Positions 35,051 to 45,348 of a DNA stretch of 64,000 nucleotides are shown one piece after another. The stretch covers positions 1-64,000 of the forward strand of contig JAEWAQ010000005.1 in assembly GCA_023391635.1 (NCBI GenBank), given 5' to 3'. The notes under the pieces were generated by a model. That model did not search any database and was not told the DNA's origin. It saw only the letters and a program-made list of their open reading frames with translations. Positions within the stretch are counted from its first letter, which is position 1; every line of letters begins with the position of its first letter. The translations under genes were made by a program, and so were the position numbers. The DNA is from Bacillota bacterium (GTDB taxonomy: Bacteria; Bacillota; Bacilli; Paenibacillales; Paenibacillaceae).

Positions 35051-35674
35051 ATGTATCGAATGGTAAAATTACAGCAATGGGTCAAAAGATCATTGGATAT
35101 CGTAACATCGTTATTCTTACTTGTTGTATTTTCCCCCTGTTGGCTGCTAGTAATGCTGCTGATCAAATTAGATTCGCATGGCCCTATTATATTTACCCAG
35201 ATGAGACCAGGCCGGAATACAAAAGTGTTTAAGGTTTATAAATTCAGGACGATGAGGCCAGGATCCGATAAGATGATTGCTGGGAAAGAAGTTATGGGTG
35301 ACGATGAGCGAATCACTAGAATCGGAAAATGGCTGCGCAGATTTAAGATTGACGAAATTCCTCAACTCTACAATGTGCTCATAGGAGATATGAGTCTTAT
35401 TGGTCCAAGGCCAGAAAGGTTGGATTATCTTCCGACATATACAGAGGTGGAATTGAAGAGATTCGAAGTGCGCCCGGGGTTGACTGGACTTGCGCAGGTG
35501 TCTGGCAGTATTCATATTTCGTTGGAAGATCGCCATCGATACGATGTATACTACGTTGAAAATTTCAGCATCTGGTTGGACTTTAAGATAATGTTGAGAA
35601 CTGTAGGAGTTGTATTGTTCGGAGAAGATAAGTTTATTGTTGAGAGCCAGAAAGGCAAGACCATCGATATTTAA
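35051..35674 (+). CDS. Initiating sugar-1-phosphate transferase (bacterial sugar transferase family)
   Basis: A 207-residue monotopic transferase without the extra N-terminal helices of WbaP. It has one re-entrant N-terminal hydrophobic segment, then GPIIFTQMRPG, VYKFRTMRPGS, KIDEIPQLYNVL, MSLIGPRPE and VRPGLTGLAQVSG, the complete family core. It loads the first sugar (often a diNAcBac, Gal or GlcNAc derivative) onto undecaprenyl phosphate. The ribosome binding site is weak (GATGAGTGAGA), so translation may depend on coupling to the upstream gene. Confidence 0.92.
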   Translation: MYRMVKLQQWVKRSLDIVTSLFLLVVFSPCWLLVMLLIKLDSHGPIIFTQMRPGRNTKVFKVYKFRTMRPGSDKMIAGKEVMGDDERITRIGKWLRRFKIDEIPQLYNVLIGDMSLIGPRPERLDYLPTYTEVELKRFEVRPGLTGLAQVSGSIHISLEDRHRYDVYYVENFSIWLDFKIMLRTVGVVLFGEDKFIVESQKGKTIDI

Positions 35675-35720
35675 GGTTGAGTTGGCGTGACGATATACAA
35701 GGATAAAGGTGGTTTCTAGG

Positions 35721-36935
35721 GTGGAAAAAATATGCGTTGTGGGCTTGGGATATATTGGTCTCCCTACAGCAAGCCTTTTAGCAACCAAAGGTTTTCAGGT
35801 TCATGGGTCAGATGTGAATGCAGACGCGGTAGGAATGATCTCCCGAGGGCAGATTCATATTTACGAACCTGATTTGGACGTGTTGGTGAAAGCAGCTATC
35901 CAAAGTGGTAAATTGAAGGTTTCAACTAAGCCGGAGAAAGCTGATGTATTCATATTGGCAGTTCCTACGCCTTTTAAGGACCAGCATGTGCCAGACACCT
36001 CTTTTGTTGAAGCAGCAAGTAAGTCGATCGCGCCTTATATTGAAGCTGGCAATTTGATCATTTTAGAATCGACAAGCCCAGTAGGAACGACGGAGAATGT
36101 AGCACAGTGGCTAATGGATCTTCGTCCAGATCTTGCTGACAAACCAATATATGTAGCTCATTGTCCAGAGCGCGTTTTACCCGGACAAATCCTGAAAGAA
36201 CTCGTTGAGAATGATAGAATCATTGGCGGTGTTGATAAAGCTTCCGTAGATCGGGCGAAAGCGTTTTATTCAAAATTTGTGAATGGAGAAATATTATGCA
36301 CGAATGCGAGGACTGCCGAACTGGCTAAACTTACTGAGAATGCCTTTCGGGACGTCAACATTGCATTTGCCAATGAATTATCACTGATATGTGACAAGTT
36401 AAATATTAATGTGTGGGAGTTAATCGAATTAGCTAACCATCATCCACGAGTCAATATTCTGCAGCCAGGTCCGGGCGTGGGAGGGCATTGTATTGCCGTC
36501 GATCCCTGGTTTATTGTGAATGCGGCACCAGAGCAGTCCAGGTTGATCCATCAAGCGCGGCTGATTAACGATAATAAGCCCTATTATATTCTTGATAAGA
36601 TTAAAGAGAAAATTGCAAAATTTAGAGATCCAGTTATTGCGTGTATGGGGCTTTCTTTCAAAAAGAACATTGATGACTTGCGAGAAAGTCCTGCCGTTCT
36701 GATCGTGGAAGAGATCCTGAAGTTCTACCATAACGAGTTGTTAATAGTAGAGCCTAATATAGCCAAACTTCCACACAAGTTGTCCCAGAAGAACGTCGCA
36801 CTTGTAAATATGGATACAGCCGTTAAACAGGCCGATATTATTGTCCTCTTAGTCGATCATGATGGATTTACTGGTGTTGATAAGCAATTATTGGAGGAAA
36901 AAGTCATCATCGATACGAGAGGGATTTGGAGATGA
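35721..36935 (+). CDS. wecC: WecC-like UDP-N-acetyl-D-mannosamine dehydrogenase
   Basis: 404 residues from GTG 35721 (AAAGGTGG 8 bases upstream; GTG 35709 overlaps that site). N-terminal Rossmann motif VVGLGYIGLPTASLLA, the catalytic-domain segment TENAFRDVNIAFANELSLIC, and PGPGVGGHCIAVDPWFIV, whose last part is typical of UDP-ManNAc dehydrogenases. The active-site Cys sits in GGHCIAV. It would oxidise UDP-ManNAc to UDP-ManNAcA with NAD. No WecB-type 2-epimerase is in the window; tagA-type ManNAc use implies that one exists elsewhere. Other uronate dehydrogenases cannot be excluded. Confidence 0.88.
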   Translation: MEKICVVGLGYIGLPTASLLATKGFQVHGSDVNADAVGMISRGQIHIYEPDLDVLVKAAIQSGKLKVSTKPEKADVFILAVPTPFKDQHVPDTSFVEAASKSIAPYIEAGNLIILESTSPVGTTENVAQWLMDLRPDLADKPIYVAHCPERVLPGQILKELVENDRIIGGVDKASVDRAKAFYSKFVNGEILCTNARTAELAKLTENAFRDVNIAFANELSLICDKLNINVWELIELANHHPRVNILQPGPGVGGHCIAVDPWFIVNAAPEQSRLIHQARLINDNKPYYILDKIKEKIAKFRDPVIACMGLSFKKNIDDLRESPAVLIVEEILKFYHNELLIVEPNIAKLPHKLSQKNVALVNMDTAVKQADIIVLLVDHDGFTGVDKQLLEEKVIIDTRGIWR

Positions 36936-39097
36936 AACAGGTTATTATCAAACAGGGACAAGTCGTCGTAGAAGACGTTCCTGCTCCCCAAGTCGAAAGA
37001 GACCGCATTATTGTTCAAGTCGATCATTCATGCATCTCCATCGGCACCGAGATGAGCGGAGTTAAAACAAGCGGTTTGCCTCTCTGGAAGCGGGCGATGC
37101 AACAACCTGATAACGTGCGTAAAGTATTGCAGATGGTCAAGGACCAGGGGGTAGCACGTACGAGAGGATTAGTGAAGGGGAAACTCGAGGCTGGTAATCC
37201 CACAGGATATTCAGCATCAGGTGTAGTATTAGAAGTAGGCGAGGATATCCTGGATATTCGACCTGGAGATCGAATGGCTTGTGCTGGCGCCCAATGCGCC
37301 CATCATGCAGAAATCATTTGTGTCCCGAGGAATCTGGCAGTCCAAGTACCGGACAATGTTTCATTCGACCTGGCTAGTACGGTTACACTCGGGGCTATCG
37401 CCATGCAAGGCGTTCGAAGAGCCAGTCCAACGTTAGGAGAGACATTCGTCGTATTGGGTCTTGGAATTCTAGGGCAATTAGCAGCACAAATGCTGCGTGC
37501 CAATGGATGCCGAGTCATCGGCGTTGATCTTGATAATGATCGGGTAAAACTGGCTGAGTCATTGGGTATGGAAATGGGATTGTATCGTGATGATGGCCTA
37601 GAAATCGAACAGGTCATACGATTGACAGGTGGAGTAGGTGCTGATGGTGTTATTATTACCGCAGCTACTCCTTCTGATGAAGTCGTGTCCATGGCCTTCA
37701 AGATGTGCAGAAAGAAAGGCCGCGTAGTGTTGGTAGGCGATGTGGGGCTAAACTTGAATCGAAGTGACTTTTATCAGAAAGAGATTGATTTCTTCATCTC
37801 CACTTCCTATGGTCCAGGCCGCTATGATAATCGTTACGAAGAAGAAGGCTTGGATTATCCCGTTGCTTATGTGCGCTGGACGGAAAACAGGAATATGGAA
37901 GCCTACTTGCGTCTTATTTCGGATCGGAAAGTCAATATTGAGCCATTGATCCATCGAACATACTCCATTGACGATGCCCCTCAGGCATACAGCGAATTGA
38001 AGAATTCAGACAAGAAGCCATTGATGGTATTGCTGTCCTATCCTATAAGCAATGGGAAGGTTCTCAACAGAAAAGTTTCGAATAACCTCGCGATTCCGGC
38101 AAAAAACGGAATGATAAAGGTTGCTGTTATCGGCGCTGGCGGATTTGCGAAGGGGATGCATCTGCCTAATTTTCAAAAGCTTCATATGAAATATCATCTT
38201 CAAGCAGTGATGAGCAGAACGGGGCATAATGCGACTGCTACTTCCAAACAATTCGGAGCATCCTATGCAACTACGGATTACAATCAAATTCTAGCCGACA
38301 AAGACATTGATCTCGTGGTTATAACGACCAGGCATGATCAACATGCTGAATTAACCCTTCAAGCATTGAATGCAGGCAAACATGTTCTGATCGAGAAACC
38401 ATTAGCATTGAATCGGAATGAGCTAGATCAAATTCAAGCATTTTATGAAAAGAAGAACGATGCTCCGTTCCTGCTGACCGGCTTTAACAGAAGATTCTCG
38501 CCCTTTGCAACAAAAATAAATGAAATGATTCAGCGCAGAACAAATCCGATGATCATTAACTATCGAATGAACGCAGGATACATTCCTCTGGATCATTGGG
38601 TTCACGGTCCGGAAGGAGGAGGCCGGAATATCGGCGAGGCATGTCACATATATGATCTATTCACGTTCTTTACGAATAGCAAGGTTGTGCATGTAAATGC
38701 TCATTCTATATCTCCCAAGACAATGTACTATTCGCACAGTGACAACTTTACTGCGGTTATTTCTTTTGAAGATGGCTCGGTTGCTTCCTTGACTTATACT
38801 TCTTTGGGTGATAAAAACTGGCCAAAAGAGCAAATGGAGATTTTCTTTGACGGAAAGGTAATATCGTTGAATGACTATCGTCAACTGAATGGTTCAGGTT
38901 TGCCTAATTTCAAGAATATACAAAATACAACCATAAATAAAGGGCAACTTGAAGAGTTGAAGGCGTTAGCCGATACCATAAACAATGGGGGGGCATGGCC
39001 TATCCCATTGTGGCAGCAAGTTCAAGCGATGGAAATGGCATTCGAGGTTGAAGAACAATTAATGTGCAGACGCAATGAAAACAAGGAGAGCGATTGA
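36932..39097 (+). CDS. Two-domain oxidoreductase: zinc-type alcohol dehydrogenase fused to Gfo/Idh/MocA
   Basis: A 721-residue fusion. Its start overlaps the wecC stop (ATGA). Residues about 1-355 are an MDR/zinc-ADH-like half (NPTGYSASGVVLEVGED, VLGLGILGQLAAQMLRANGC). The C-terminal 330 residues are a Gfo/Idh/MocA dehydrogenase (VAVIGAGGFAKGMHLPNF, EKPLALNRNELDQI, GGRNIGEACHIYDLF). The NAD sites GLGILG and GAGGFA are present. A paralogue with the same layout is at 48473. Likely two linked redox steps on a nucleotide sugar or uronate; the exact substrate is unknown. Confidence 0.88.
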   Translation: MKQVIIKQGQVVVEDVPAPQVERDRIIVQVDHSCISIGTEMSGVKTSGLPLWKRAMQQPDNVRKVLQMVKDQGVARTRGLVKGKLEAGNPTGYSASGVVLEVGEDILDIRPGDRMACAGAQCAHHAEIICVPRNLAVQVPDNVSFDLASTVTLGAIAMQGVRRASPTLGETFVVLGLGILGQLAAQMLRANGCRVIGVDLDNDRVKLAESLGMEMGLYRDDGLEIEQVIRLTGGVGADGVIITAATPSDEVVSMAFKMCRKKGRVVLVGDVGLNLNRSDFYQKEIDFFISTSYGPGRYDNRYEEEGLDYPVAYVRWTENRNMEAYLRLISDRKVNIEPLIHRTYSIDDAPQAYSELKNSDKKPLMVLLSYPISNGKVLNRKVSNNLAIPAKNGMIKVAVIGAGGFAKGMHLPNFQKLHMKYHLQAVMSRTGHNATATSKQFGASYATTDYNQILADKDIDLVVITTRHDQHAELTLQALNAGKHVLIEKPLALNRNELDQIQAFYEKKNDAPFLLTGFNRRFSPFATKINEMIQRRTNPMIINYRMNAGYIPLDHWVHGPEGGGRNIGEACHIYDLFTFFTNSKVVHVNAHSISPKTMYYSHSDNFTAVISFEDGSVASLTYTSLGDKNWPKEQMEIFFDGKVISLNDYRQLNGSGLPNFKNIQNTTINKGQLEELKALADTINNGGAWPIPLWQQVQAMEMAFEVEEQLMCRRNENKESD

Positions 39098-41011
39098 ATG
39101 TGCGGAATATGCGGAGCATTATCATTCAAGGATAGCTCATTTCGGATCACACCTGAGTACATTACGGCGATGCGTGACAAGATGGTTCACCGCGGCCCGG
39201 ATGGCGGGGACACTTGGGTGGATAATAGAGGAGTCGTAGGTTTAGGTCATCGAAGACTATCCATCATTGATCTGTCGTCTGTAGCCAATCAGCCGATGAC
39301 GAATGAGGATGGTTCTATTTGGGTAGCGTTTAACGGGGAAATCTATAATCATATGGAGATCCGGGAAGAGCTCCAGCGTCTAGGATCTCACGAGTGGAAA
39401 ACGGATCATTCTGATACAGAGGTTATTCTGCATGCATTCGAAGAATGGGGTATTGACTGTATCCATAAATTTAGAGGTATGTTTGCCATTGCTTTGTGGG
39501 ATGGTCGTAAACGCGAATTGTGGTTAATTCGCGATCGGATTGGCGTTAAACCGTTGTATTATAGCTTTCATAATGGCAGAGTCACGTTTGCTTCGGAAAT
39601 CAAAGCATTGCTTCAGGATCCAGACCAGAAAAGGAACGTTCACGAAGAAGCATTTTATAATTATTTGTCGTTCTTAACAACACCTGCTCCGCAAACTTTA
39701 TTCGACGGGATCAAAAAGCTGCCGCCGGCAACATGGTTAAGAATATCCGAAGATGGACAGGTTAAAGAAAATAGATACTGGGACGTTTGGGACTATACGG
39801 TATCCCTGGATCGCTACTCCGAACAAGAAATATCGGAAATGTTATTAGAACAGCTTCGGACATCCGTACAATATCGAAAAGTCAGCGACGTGCCTGTCGG
39901 GGTCTTCCTATCCGGTGGGATCGATTCAAGTACGAACGCGGCGTTATTCTCCGAAGGGGAAACCGGCCAAGTAAAAGCTTTCACGATTGGATATGAAGGC
40001 GAATATCAGACCTATAAAAATGAAACCGAGTTTGCGAAAATGATGGCTGACCAAGTTGGCGCATCCTATCACGAAAGATTGTTGACCATTAACGACTTAA
40101 TGGACTTTCTTCCGATGATGGTCCGCCTACAGGATGAACCCATCGCGGATCCGGTATGCGTCCCGGTGTACTACGTATCGAAGTTAGCGAGAGATAACGG
40201 GGTCGTGGTATGCCAGGTTGGTGAAGGGGCGGATGAACTGTTCTGGGGATACAGTTCATGGAAGACGAGTTTAAGACTCCAGCAGATGAATGACTGGCCG
40301 ATTCCGAATTTCTTGAAGAAGCTTGGCTTGCAGGGATTGAAATGGGCTGGCAAAGATCAGAGCTTGGAATATGAGCTATTGCGTAGAGGCGCGAATAACC
40401 TTCCGGTCTTCTGGGGAGGGGCAGAAGCGTTCACGGAGGCGCAGAAGCAGACGATTCTGTCCTCGAGAATGAGGAAGCAGTTTGCAAATTATACTTCCTG
40501 GGAGGCGTTGCAACCGATTCGCAACCGGTTTGTAGACAAGGCATGGGAGAAATCCCATTTGAACTGGATGAGTTATCTGGACCTAAATATGAGGCTGCCA
40601 GAGCTACTGTTGATGCGTGTAGATAAGATGAGCATGGGAGTAAGTCTGGAAGGGAGAGTTCCTTTTCTTGACCACAAGTTTGTCGAGTTTGCCATGAGCA
40701 TCCCCACGGCCTTAAAAACAAAGGACGGAATATCGAAATATATATTGAAAAAGTCTGTCCGCGGCGTGATACCGGATCAAATTATCGATCGGAAGAAACA
40801 AGGATTCGGTGTTCCGATCTATGAATGGTTCTTCGATAAGCTCGGACAAACGACACGCAAAGAGTTGAAGGACTTCTGTGAGAAGACGGACTTCCTGGAT
40901 GGCGACGAAGTCATGAAGCTTATTGATAGAGGAGATGGGCCGCGCATTTGGTACCTTCTTAATTTCGCGCTCTGGTGGAAGGAATTTGTGGATGAATCGA
41001 AGTCGAATTGA
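39098..41011 (+). CDS. Asparagine synthetase-like amidotransferase (AsnB family)
   Basis: A 637-residue protein starting MCGICGALSF with the N-terminal nucleophile Cys2, a glutaminase domain (MVHRGPDGGDTW, VGLGHRRLSIIDLS, AFNGEIYNH), and a synthetase domain with the PPi loop VFLSGGIDSS. It is directly after the two-domain dehydrogenase. AsnB homologues in O-antigen and capsule clusters amidate uronic acids to uronamides; with WecC nearby, ManNAcA or a related uronate is a plausible target. Whether it makes asparagine instead cannot be excluded. The ribosome binding site AAGGAGAG lies in the preceding gene. Confidence 0.88.
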   Translation: MCGICGALSFKDSSFRITPEYITAMRDKMVHRGPDGGDTWVDNRGVVGLGHRRLSIIDLSSVANQPMTNEDGSIWVAFNGEIYNHMEIREELQRLGSHEWKTDHSDTEVILHAFEEWGIDCIHKFRGMFAIALWDGRKRELWLIRDRIGVKPLYYSFHNGRVTFASEIKALLQDPDQKRNVHEEAFYNYLSFLTTPAPQTLFDGIKKLPPATWLRISEDGQVKENRYWDVWDYTVSLDRYSEQEISEMLLEQLRTSVQYRKVSDVPVGVFLSGGIDSSTNAALFSEGETGQVKAFTIGYEGEYQTYKNETEFAKMMADQVGASYHERLLTINDLMDFLPMMVRLQDEPIADPVCVPVYYVSKLARDNGVVVCQVGEGADELFWGYSSWKTSLRLQQMNDWPIPNFLKKLGLQGLKWAGKDQSLEYELLRRGANNLPVFWGGAEAFTEAQKQTILSSRMRKQFANYTSWEALQPIRNRFVDKAWEKSHLNWMSYLDLNMRLPELLLMRVDKMSMGVSLEGRVPFLDHKFVEFAMSIPTALKTKDGISKYILKKSVRGVIPDQIIDRKKQGFGVPIYEWFFDKLGQTTRKELKDFCEKTDFLDGDEVMKLIDRGDGPRIWYLLNFALWWKEFVDESKSN

Positions 41012-42272
41012 TACTGGATTTCTCAGAGATGTCTCGGAGACCTTGATTACACGAGTGCTGCTGATAGTAGTAGGTCTAATTTCCTCCGTACTTGTTGCAA
41101 GGGTTCTCGGGCCAGAAGGACGAGGACTCTTTGCTATTGCGGGGACCATCGGGGCAATGGGAATCCAGTTTGCTAATTTGGGGATTCATTCCTCCAACAC
41201 GTATTACGTTGCCCGTGATCACAACTTGGTTCGTACATTAGTCGGAAATAGTCTTGTCGTTGCTGTGGGATCCGGGGGTTCGGCAGTTGCTGTTATTTAC
41301 TTGTTATTATTTTGGTTCCCTGAGATCTCCTCCATTGATGGCTTTATGTTGGCGCTTGCTGTGATCTGGATCCCATTAGGACTTCTATATTTGCTATTGC
41401 AGAACCTGATGATTGGGATTGGCCGAATTCGATTCTATAATGTCACGGAACTGATTACCAAAGTCTTGTACACGCTAGGAATCGTTCTACTTGTTTTCAT
41501 CGGGCAAGTTCAAGTCACCGTTGTTTATCTTATTGTAATTTTAACTGGAATCATTGGGATTATTGCATTACTATGGAGATTAGTTGGAAGTTTTGGAACA
41601 CCTCGTCTTTCACTGTCCGTGTTTCGCGGAAGTATCAGTTATGGTCTAAGAGCTTACTTCGTGGCACTCTTTTCTTTCCTTGTTATTCGAATTGATCTGT
41701 TGATGGTTGAACATTATTTGGGATTGGATGCTGCCGGCTATTATTCGATTGCAGTTACGATGGCCGATTATTTATATATGATTCCGGTAGTCGTGGGGAC
41801 CATACTGTTTCCCAAATTATCTGGTATGAACAATATGCGAGACAAGTGGTTATTTACCAAACGATTGACCTACTTGTTCATTCCCATGATGATCTTGCTC
41901 AGCGTTATTGCCATGGCTCTCGCCAAACCTACAATTTCCATTTTATTCGGGGATGAATTTATCCCATCGGTTATCCCATTCATATGGTTGGTTCCTGCAA
42001 TCCTGTTCTTGTCCATCAACACTGTATTTATGAATTATTTTGCTTCGCTGGGGATGCCTATGATAGCCTTATATTCAACCATCTTAGCCACGGCAAGCAA
42101 TGTTGTATTGAACTTTTGGCTCATTCCCGAGCGCGGAATGGTGGGCGCTTCGATCTCTTCAATCGCAGCTTACGGAATGATGTTAGCCGTTAGTATATTA
42201 TATATACTAGTAAACAGGCCACGGGAAGGGCAGGCAGTGAATCGTGAAGAAAACGATAACCATACTCTTTAA
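40992..42272 (+). CDS. Wzx-type oligosaccharide flippase
   Basis: A 426-residue membrane protein of about 12 helices. Start 40992 is chosen because GGAAGGA lies 8 bases upstream; it overlaps the AsnB-like gene by 20 bases. The beginning (RDVSETLITRVLLIVVGLISSVLVARVLGPEGRGLFAI) is typical of MOP/PST flippases. It moves undecaprenyl-PP-linked repeat units across the membrane for the polymerase. It overlaps the following glycosyltransferase as well. Confidence 0.9.
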   Translation: MNRSRIDTGFLRDVSETLITRVLLIVVGLISSVLVARVLGPEGRGLFAIAGTIGAMGIQFANLGIHSSNTYYVARDHNLVRTLVGNSLVVAVGSGGSAVAVIYLLLFWFPEISSIDGFMLALAVIWIPLGLLYLLLQNLMIGIGRIRFYNVTELITKVLYTLGIVLLVFIGQVQVTVVYLIVILTGIIGIIALLWRLVGSFGTPRLSLSVFRGSISYGLRAYFVALFSFLVIRIDLLMVEHYLGLDAAGYYSIAVTMADYLYMIPVVVGTILFPKLSGMNNMRDKWLFTKRLTYLFIPMMILLSVIAMALAKPTISILFGDEFIPSVIPFIWLVPAILFLSINTVFMNYFASLGMPMIALYSTILATASNVVLNFWLIPERGMVGASISSIAAYGMMLAVSILYILVNRPREGQAVNREENDNHTL

Positions 42273-43848
42273 CAATAAAGGGAAGCTTGATGATGTACAT
42301 TCTGACGGACTTGTGATCTCGTTCGCTGAATTGGTAACTATGATCAAGAACAAGAGCTTAATTAAGCACTTCTTTAAGTACAGGAACGCAACTTTCATGG
42401 TATATAATTATAATAGCGTGCCCTGGCCGTTTATTAATGCTGTGATTCTGCGGTTGCTAAGTACAGGGAAATGCGCATTTATAGACGATCAAGGGACACA
42501 CTTCAAGGTTACATTTCCAAGGCTTATATCGTTGTTATTCCAAGCGTTGAGGGACTTCATCAACAAGCGGAAACTCATAGACGAGTTGGATCAAGATGTC
42601 AACGAACTTAAAGAAAAGCCGGTGTCGAGTAAGCGGCACTCAATCGATTATACGCAATCCCCAATCTATCTAAGAACGGATATGTGGTTCGGAGTGACTG
42701 CAGGCGGTTCTGTGGGCCATATCGCCGGTGTATTAAATCATTTGGATCGATTCGCGGGCAAGCCGGCTTTCTTTACTACAGATAATATTCCAACTGTAAG
42801 GGAAGATCTTAATACGCGTATCATTTTGCCTAATCAAAGGTTTAGGGATTTTAGGGAGTTATCATCATTAAATTTTAATCGAACTTTCTACGATGCGGTG
42901 GATCAAAATGTGGATGGAAAATTATTTCCATTCATCTACCAAAGGTACAGCATTAACAATTATTCCGGTGCAAAATTAGCGAGAAAACATAATGTCCCCT
43001 TCATCCTTGAGTATAACGGTTCGGAAATATGGATCAATAAAAATTGGGGAGGAAAGAAATTAAAATTTGAATATCTGTCTGAAAAGATCGAGGAATTAAA
43101 TCTGCAAATTGCAGATGTCATTGTCGTTGTTAGCAAGCCCATGAAGGACGAATTAGTTCAAAGAGGGGTAAATCCTGATAAGATTCTCGTCAATCCAAAC
43201 GGGGTTGATCCGGATAAGTATTCTCCTGAGATTGATGGAAGTACGATTCGTCAGAAATATGATTTAGTCGATAAGTGTGTCATTGGATTTATAGGAACAT
43301 TCGGAAGATGGCACGGTGCTGAGGTTTTAGCGGAAGCATTCGGCAGGTTGATGAAGGATCCTGTTTACAAGGAAAAGCTGCGCCTCATGATGATTGGTGA
43401 TGGCGTGACGATGAAGGAAGTCAAAGAGAAACTGAACCATTATGGCATAGAAGAACAGTGTATACTGACAGGTATTGTCCCGCAGCAGGAAGGTCCGGCC
43501 TACATGGCAGCTTGCGATATATTGGCGTCCCCTCACGTTCCCAACCAAGACGGAACCCCTTTCTTCGGATCCCCTACGAAATTGTTCGAGTATATGGCCA
43601 TGGGCAAAGGGATTGTCGCATCCGATCTGGACCAGATTGGTGAAGTGCTTGAACACGGACGTACGGCATGGCTGGTAAAGCCGGGTGATGTTGATGCACT
43701 TGTAGCTGGATTACGAAAGCTAGTTGATAATCCTGAAATTCGGGTGGAACTGGGGCTTCAAGCAAGGAAATCAGCAGTCGACCAATATACATGGCTTGGC
43801 CATACGAGTAGAATCATGAAGAAATTGGAGCAGACGATAAATCATTAA
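42244..43848 (+). CDS. Glycosyltransferase family 4 protein
   Basis: A 534-residue protein from GTG 42244, overlapping the flippase by 29 bases. An unusual N-terminal 140 residues (KTITILFNNKGKLDDV...) precede the GT4 core: TAGGSVGHIAGVLNHLDRF, VNPNGVDPDKYSPE, GFIGTFGRWHGAEVLAEAFG and TKLFEYMAMGKGIVASD. The last holds the Ex7E-like acceptor region. A retaining transfer of a sugar from a nucleotide donor to the lipid-linked repeat is expected; donor unknown. Confidence 0.85.
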   Translation: MKKTITILFNNKGKLDDVHSDGLVISFAELVTMIKNKSLIKHFFKYRNATFMVYNYNSVPWPFINAVILRLLSTGKCAFIDDQGTHFKVTFPRLISLLFQALRDFINKRKLIDELDQDVNELKEKPVSSKRHSIDYTQSPIYLRTDMWFGVTAGGSVGHIAGVLNHLDRFAGKPAFFTTDNIPTVREDLNTRIILPNQRFRDFRELSSLNFNRTFYDAVDQNVDGKLFPFIYQRYSINNYSGAKLARKHNVPFILEYNGSEIWINKNWGGKKLKFEYLSEKIEELNLQIADVIVVVSKPMKDELVQRGVNPDKILVNPNGVDPDKYSPEIDGSTIRQKYDLVDKCVIGFIGTFGRWHGAEVLAEAFGRLMKDPVYKEKLRLMMIGDGVTMKEVKEKLNHYGIEEQCILTGIVPQQEGPAYMAACDILASPHVPNQDGTPFFGSPTKLFEYMAMGKGIVASDLDQIGEVLEHGRTAWLVKPGDVDALVAGLRKLVDNPEIRVELGLQARKSAVDQYTWLGHTSRIMKKLEQTINH

Positions 43849-43860
43849 GGTGGTGTATGC

Positions 43861-45348
43861 ATGAAGCAAGGCCTACAAAAGCGGCTTCCGATGATCATTT
43901 TTATATTACTATACCTGTTAACAGGCTATATCGGGGCTATCATGATGTTATTTGGGCCGGAACAGCTGTGGTCTTGGTATGTGTATTTCTCTGGAGTAAC
44001 CATGCCTTCGATCACTTATGGGGACCTAACCAGAATTATGATCCTACTGCATGTACCGCCAATCTTGATGTGGATGGGTTATGAAGTGTCGATTCACTTC
44101 ATGGATCGAAGAAAATTATTAGTTGATTCCCGCGATACTCACCCAGGTTTGGATCAAAGATTGATTCAAGTGCTATACTTCTTGTCCCTTGTTGTTGCTG
44201 CATATTCCCTCATTAGAACGGGATCATTTCGGAATCTAAGCGCGTGGGCCGATTATAACCAAATGATTCAAGCTCGTTATCAACTGTTCAATTCATTGAA
44301 TTTTTTTGAATTTGTAAATATATATACCGTAATTCCAGTGATTGGGACGTTACTAATCCTTACTTTCCTTCAACAAAGTATAAGTGCGAGAAGCAAAATC
44401 GTATATGGGATGATTATATTCGCGCCTATTATAGCTGTGAACATACTTATTTATCAGAAGAAGCCGTTAATCACATCGATGCTCATTATCATTGTTGCAA
44501 TCGTGCTATTCTATTTGTTCGGTAAACAACCCAGAGTTACGGTGACAAGGAAGATGAGAACGTATATTGGTTCCTCCGTCGGGCTGGTGGTTGCCATCTA
44601 TTTGCTATTAATCCTTCTTCCCGTTATTTCTAGCAGTTCACAAGTCTATCAGGCCTCCGAAGAGACAAAACAGACTTATCAAACGAATGAATCCAAACAG
44701 GGTAAGACTTCTGCTAAATCGCATAGATCTGGGGGGAAGAAGAAGCCTCAGACCGGAACGAATGATGTAACAACTGTCGGGGAACAAGACGAAGAAGAGA
44801 CGCCTGTCATCTTTCGTGAATTTGGAGATTCTCTTCCTAATTCCAAGTCCAGGCTTCAGAACTTAATTCTATACACGTTAATGGCACCAATCAGCAGAAC
44901 ATCGGCGCAATCTATCGCCTACCCGATCGTATTTCCAACTGAACATCAATATTATCCTGTGGATATGGGTCAAGATATCATTGGATTCGGCCTCATGCCA
45001 GACGATAATGTCGTGGTATGGAATACTCTGTATCCGGATAGTCCAGGCGGTTCTGTCGCGGCGCCATTCCACATTATTCTGTATAGCCAGGGCGGATTAT
45101 GGGTATCAATCATCGGTTCGCTAATTGTAGGTATTGCATTGGGCTTTATTTGGATGATATTGATCTCTCGGAGAGAAATGAACCCACTAGCCAGCGTGCT
45201 GGGCAGCTTGCTTGTCATGCTCTCGATCTATGTATCCATAGATGCGCTTAGAAACTCGGTAACAGTCTCGTATGGCCTGCTCTGGCCAGTTATTGCCGTA
45301 ATTGCGATTGCGATCGTCAATCAAGCTATGAAGAGGATGCGGTTATGA
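43861..45348 (+). CDS. Polysaccharide polymerase-like polytopic membrane protein
   Basis: A 495-residue protein with about 10-11 helices and no named motif. The arrangement, a Wzy-like run of helices with a large loop carrying IAYPIVFPTEHQYYPVDMGQ and NTLYPDSPGGSVAAPFHII, resembles oligosaccharide repeat polymerases (oligo_repeat type). A very polar, low-complexity segment at about 265-320 (Lys/Thr/Ser/Gln, then Asp/Glu) lies before that loop. The stop overlaps the next start (ATGA). With the O-antigen-ligase family protein at 32648 the locus has two polymerase/ligase candidates. Confidence 0.7.
   Translation: MKQGLQKRLPMIIFILLYLLTGYIGAIMMLFGPEQLWSWYVYFSGVTMPSITYGDLTRIMILLHVPPILMWMGYEVSIHFMDRRKLLVDSRDTHPGLDQRLIQVLYFLSLVVAAYSLIRTGSFRNLSAWADYNQMIQARYQLFNSLNFFEFVNIYTVIPVIGTLLILTFLQQSISARSKIVYGMIIFAPIIAVNILIYQKKPLITSMLIIIVAIVLFYLFGKQPRVTVTRKMRTYIGSSVGLVVAIYLLLILLPVISSSSQVYQASEETKQTYQTNESKQGKTSAKSHRSGGKKKPQTGTNDVTTVGEQDEEETPVIFREFGDSLPNSKSRLQNLILYTLMAPISRTSAQSIAYPIVFPTEHQYYPVDMGQDIIGFGLMPDDNVVVWNTLYPDSPGGSVAAPFHIILYSQGGLWVSIIGSLIVGIALGFIWMILISRREMNPLASVLGSLLVMLSIYVSIDALRNSVTVSYGLLWPVIAVIAIAIVNQAMKRMRL

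Noticed and set aside
35721..36935. UDP-glucose 6-dehydrogenase instead of WecC
   Set aside because: The GVGGHCIAVDPWFIV segment and length fit UDP-ManNAc dehydrogenases better, although close relatives with other substrates remain possible.
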